From an uncultured Clostridia bacterium (lineage in GTDB: Bacteria > Bacillota > Clostridia > TANB77 > CAG-508), in contig CAQPRV010000004.1 of NCBI GenBank assembly GCA_948857205.1, forward strand, positions 1-13,284: a stretch of 13,284 nucleotides of DNA. The letters are read 5' to 3'. Shown in pieces: positions 13,102-13,284 of the stretch; the first letter of the stretch is position 1; every line of letters starts with the position of its first letter. A model generated the notes under the pieces. It did not search any database, was not told where the DNA came from, and saw only the letters and a program-made list of their open reading frames with translations. The translations under genes were made by a program, and so were the position numbers.

Positions 13102-13278
13102 GTTATTCACTATGTATAGTGTAAAACCTTAAATATAACAATCTTTGGAAAGTGTTGATATAAAAGTATTTAAAAAAAGTTATATTTTAGGTTACTCACA
13201 ATAGGTAATAAAAATTGAAAAGCTAAAAGTATTGGGACAAGTACATTACAGACAAAAAATTATACTTAAAGTTATTCA
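13102..13278. repeat. Right-end repeat cluster
   Basis: The gene-free end holds GTTATTCA (13102-13109), CACTATGTATAGTG palindrome (13108-13121), AACCTTAAATATAAC (13125-13139), its near-perfect inverted copy within 13179-13203 (GTTATATTTTAGGTT then ACTCACAATA), and GTTATTCA (13271-13278). The left end has the inverted relative at 4-26. This is iteron-like if circular and terminal-repeat-like if linear. No coding sequence is seen from 12992 to 13284. Confidence 0.5.
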
Positions 13279-13284
13279 AAATAA

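Noticed and set aside
1..13284. TGA recoding as Trp (Mycoplasma-type code)
   Set aside because: All recognisable genes use TGG for Trp and none needs in-frame TGA read-through.
1..13284. CRISPR arrays, tRNA or rRNA genes
   Set aside because: No regularly spaced repeats and no tRNA or rRNA-like segments were seen on either strand by eye.

Overview
This window is a very AT-rich (roughly three quarters A+T), low-GC Gram-positive mobile element. It most likely comes from an uncultured gut Bacillota (Clostridia or Bacilli/Mollicutes-like) lineage. The evidence is the strong Shine-Dalgarno sites, the intrinsic terminators, a sortase B with a PKTG-anchored surface protein, and Clostridia-type accessory families (DUF3846, DUF6809-like). 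TGA acts as a stop and TGG as Trp, so this is not the Mycoplasma TGA=Trp code. There is no ribosomal protein, tRNA, rRNA or other housekeeping gene.

Layout, left to right. (1) 1-862: repeats, a 16-bp inverted repeat and a gene for an isolated FtsZ GTPase domain lacking the rest of FtsZ. (2) 1002-2656: an operon with a long leader (promoter, hairpin, 13-codon Arg-rich leader peptide, terminator), then a DUF3846 protein, a zinc-ribbon/DnaB-like ATPase and a DUF6809-like protein, ended by a terminator. (3) 2675-5484: a cargo module made of a minus-strand XRE regulator and a divergent LPXTG-like surface protein followed by a class B sortase. (4) 5543-6461: a minus-strand small serine resolvase and a 49-aa small ORF behind a good promoter. 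(5) 6462-7137: gene-free DNA with strong G/T strand skew. (6) 7193-9848: an unknown gene, a 77-aa acidic protein between two elaborate structured leaders, and two related genes with degenerate Toprim-like (primase-type) domains. (7) 9877-10803: a probable rolling-circle replication initiator (gene II/CRI-like). (8) 11107-12991: a small ORF and a large serine recombinase. (9) 12992-13284: repeats related to those at the left end.

The genes fit a replicating and integrating element, such as a small plasmid or an integrative element: Rep for replication, a resolvase for multimers, a large serine recombinase for integration, and a sortase/surface-protein pair as host-surface cargo. The ends carry inverted copies of a ~24-bp sequence, so the window could be a circular plasmid opened in its iteron region or a linear unit with terminal inverted repeats. 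This cannot be settled from the sequence alone.

The most striking observation is in the large serine recombinase. Its frame is broken three times. Each break is one extra C that creates an in-frame CGG codon immediately before an expected conserved Gly codon (GGN), and reading resumes in +1. I found no other in-frame CGG in any gene of the window. This fits +1 frameshifting at an undecoded or very rare CGG codon better than random decay, though assembly error must be excluded.
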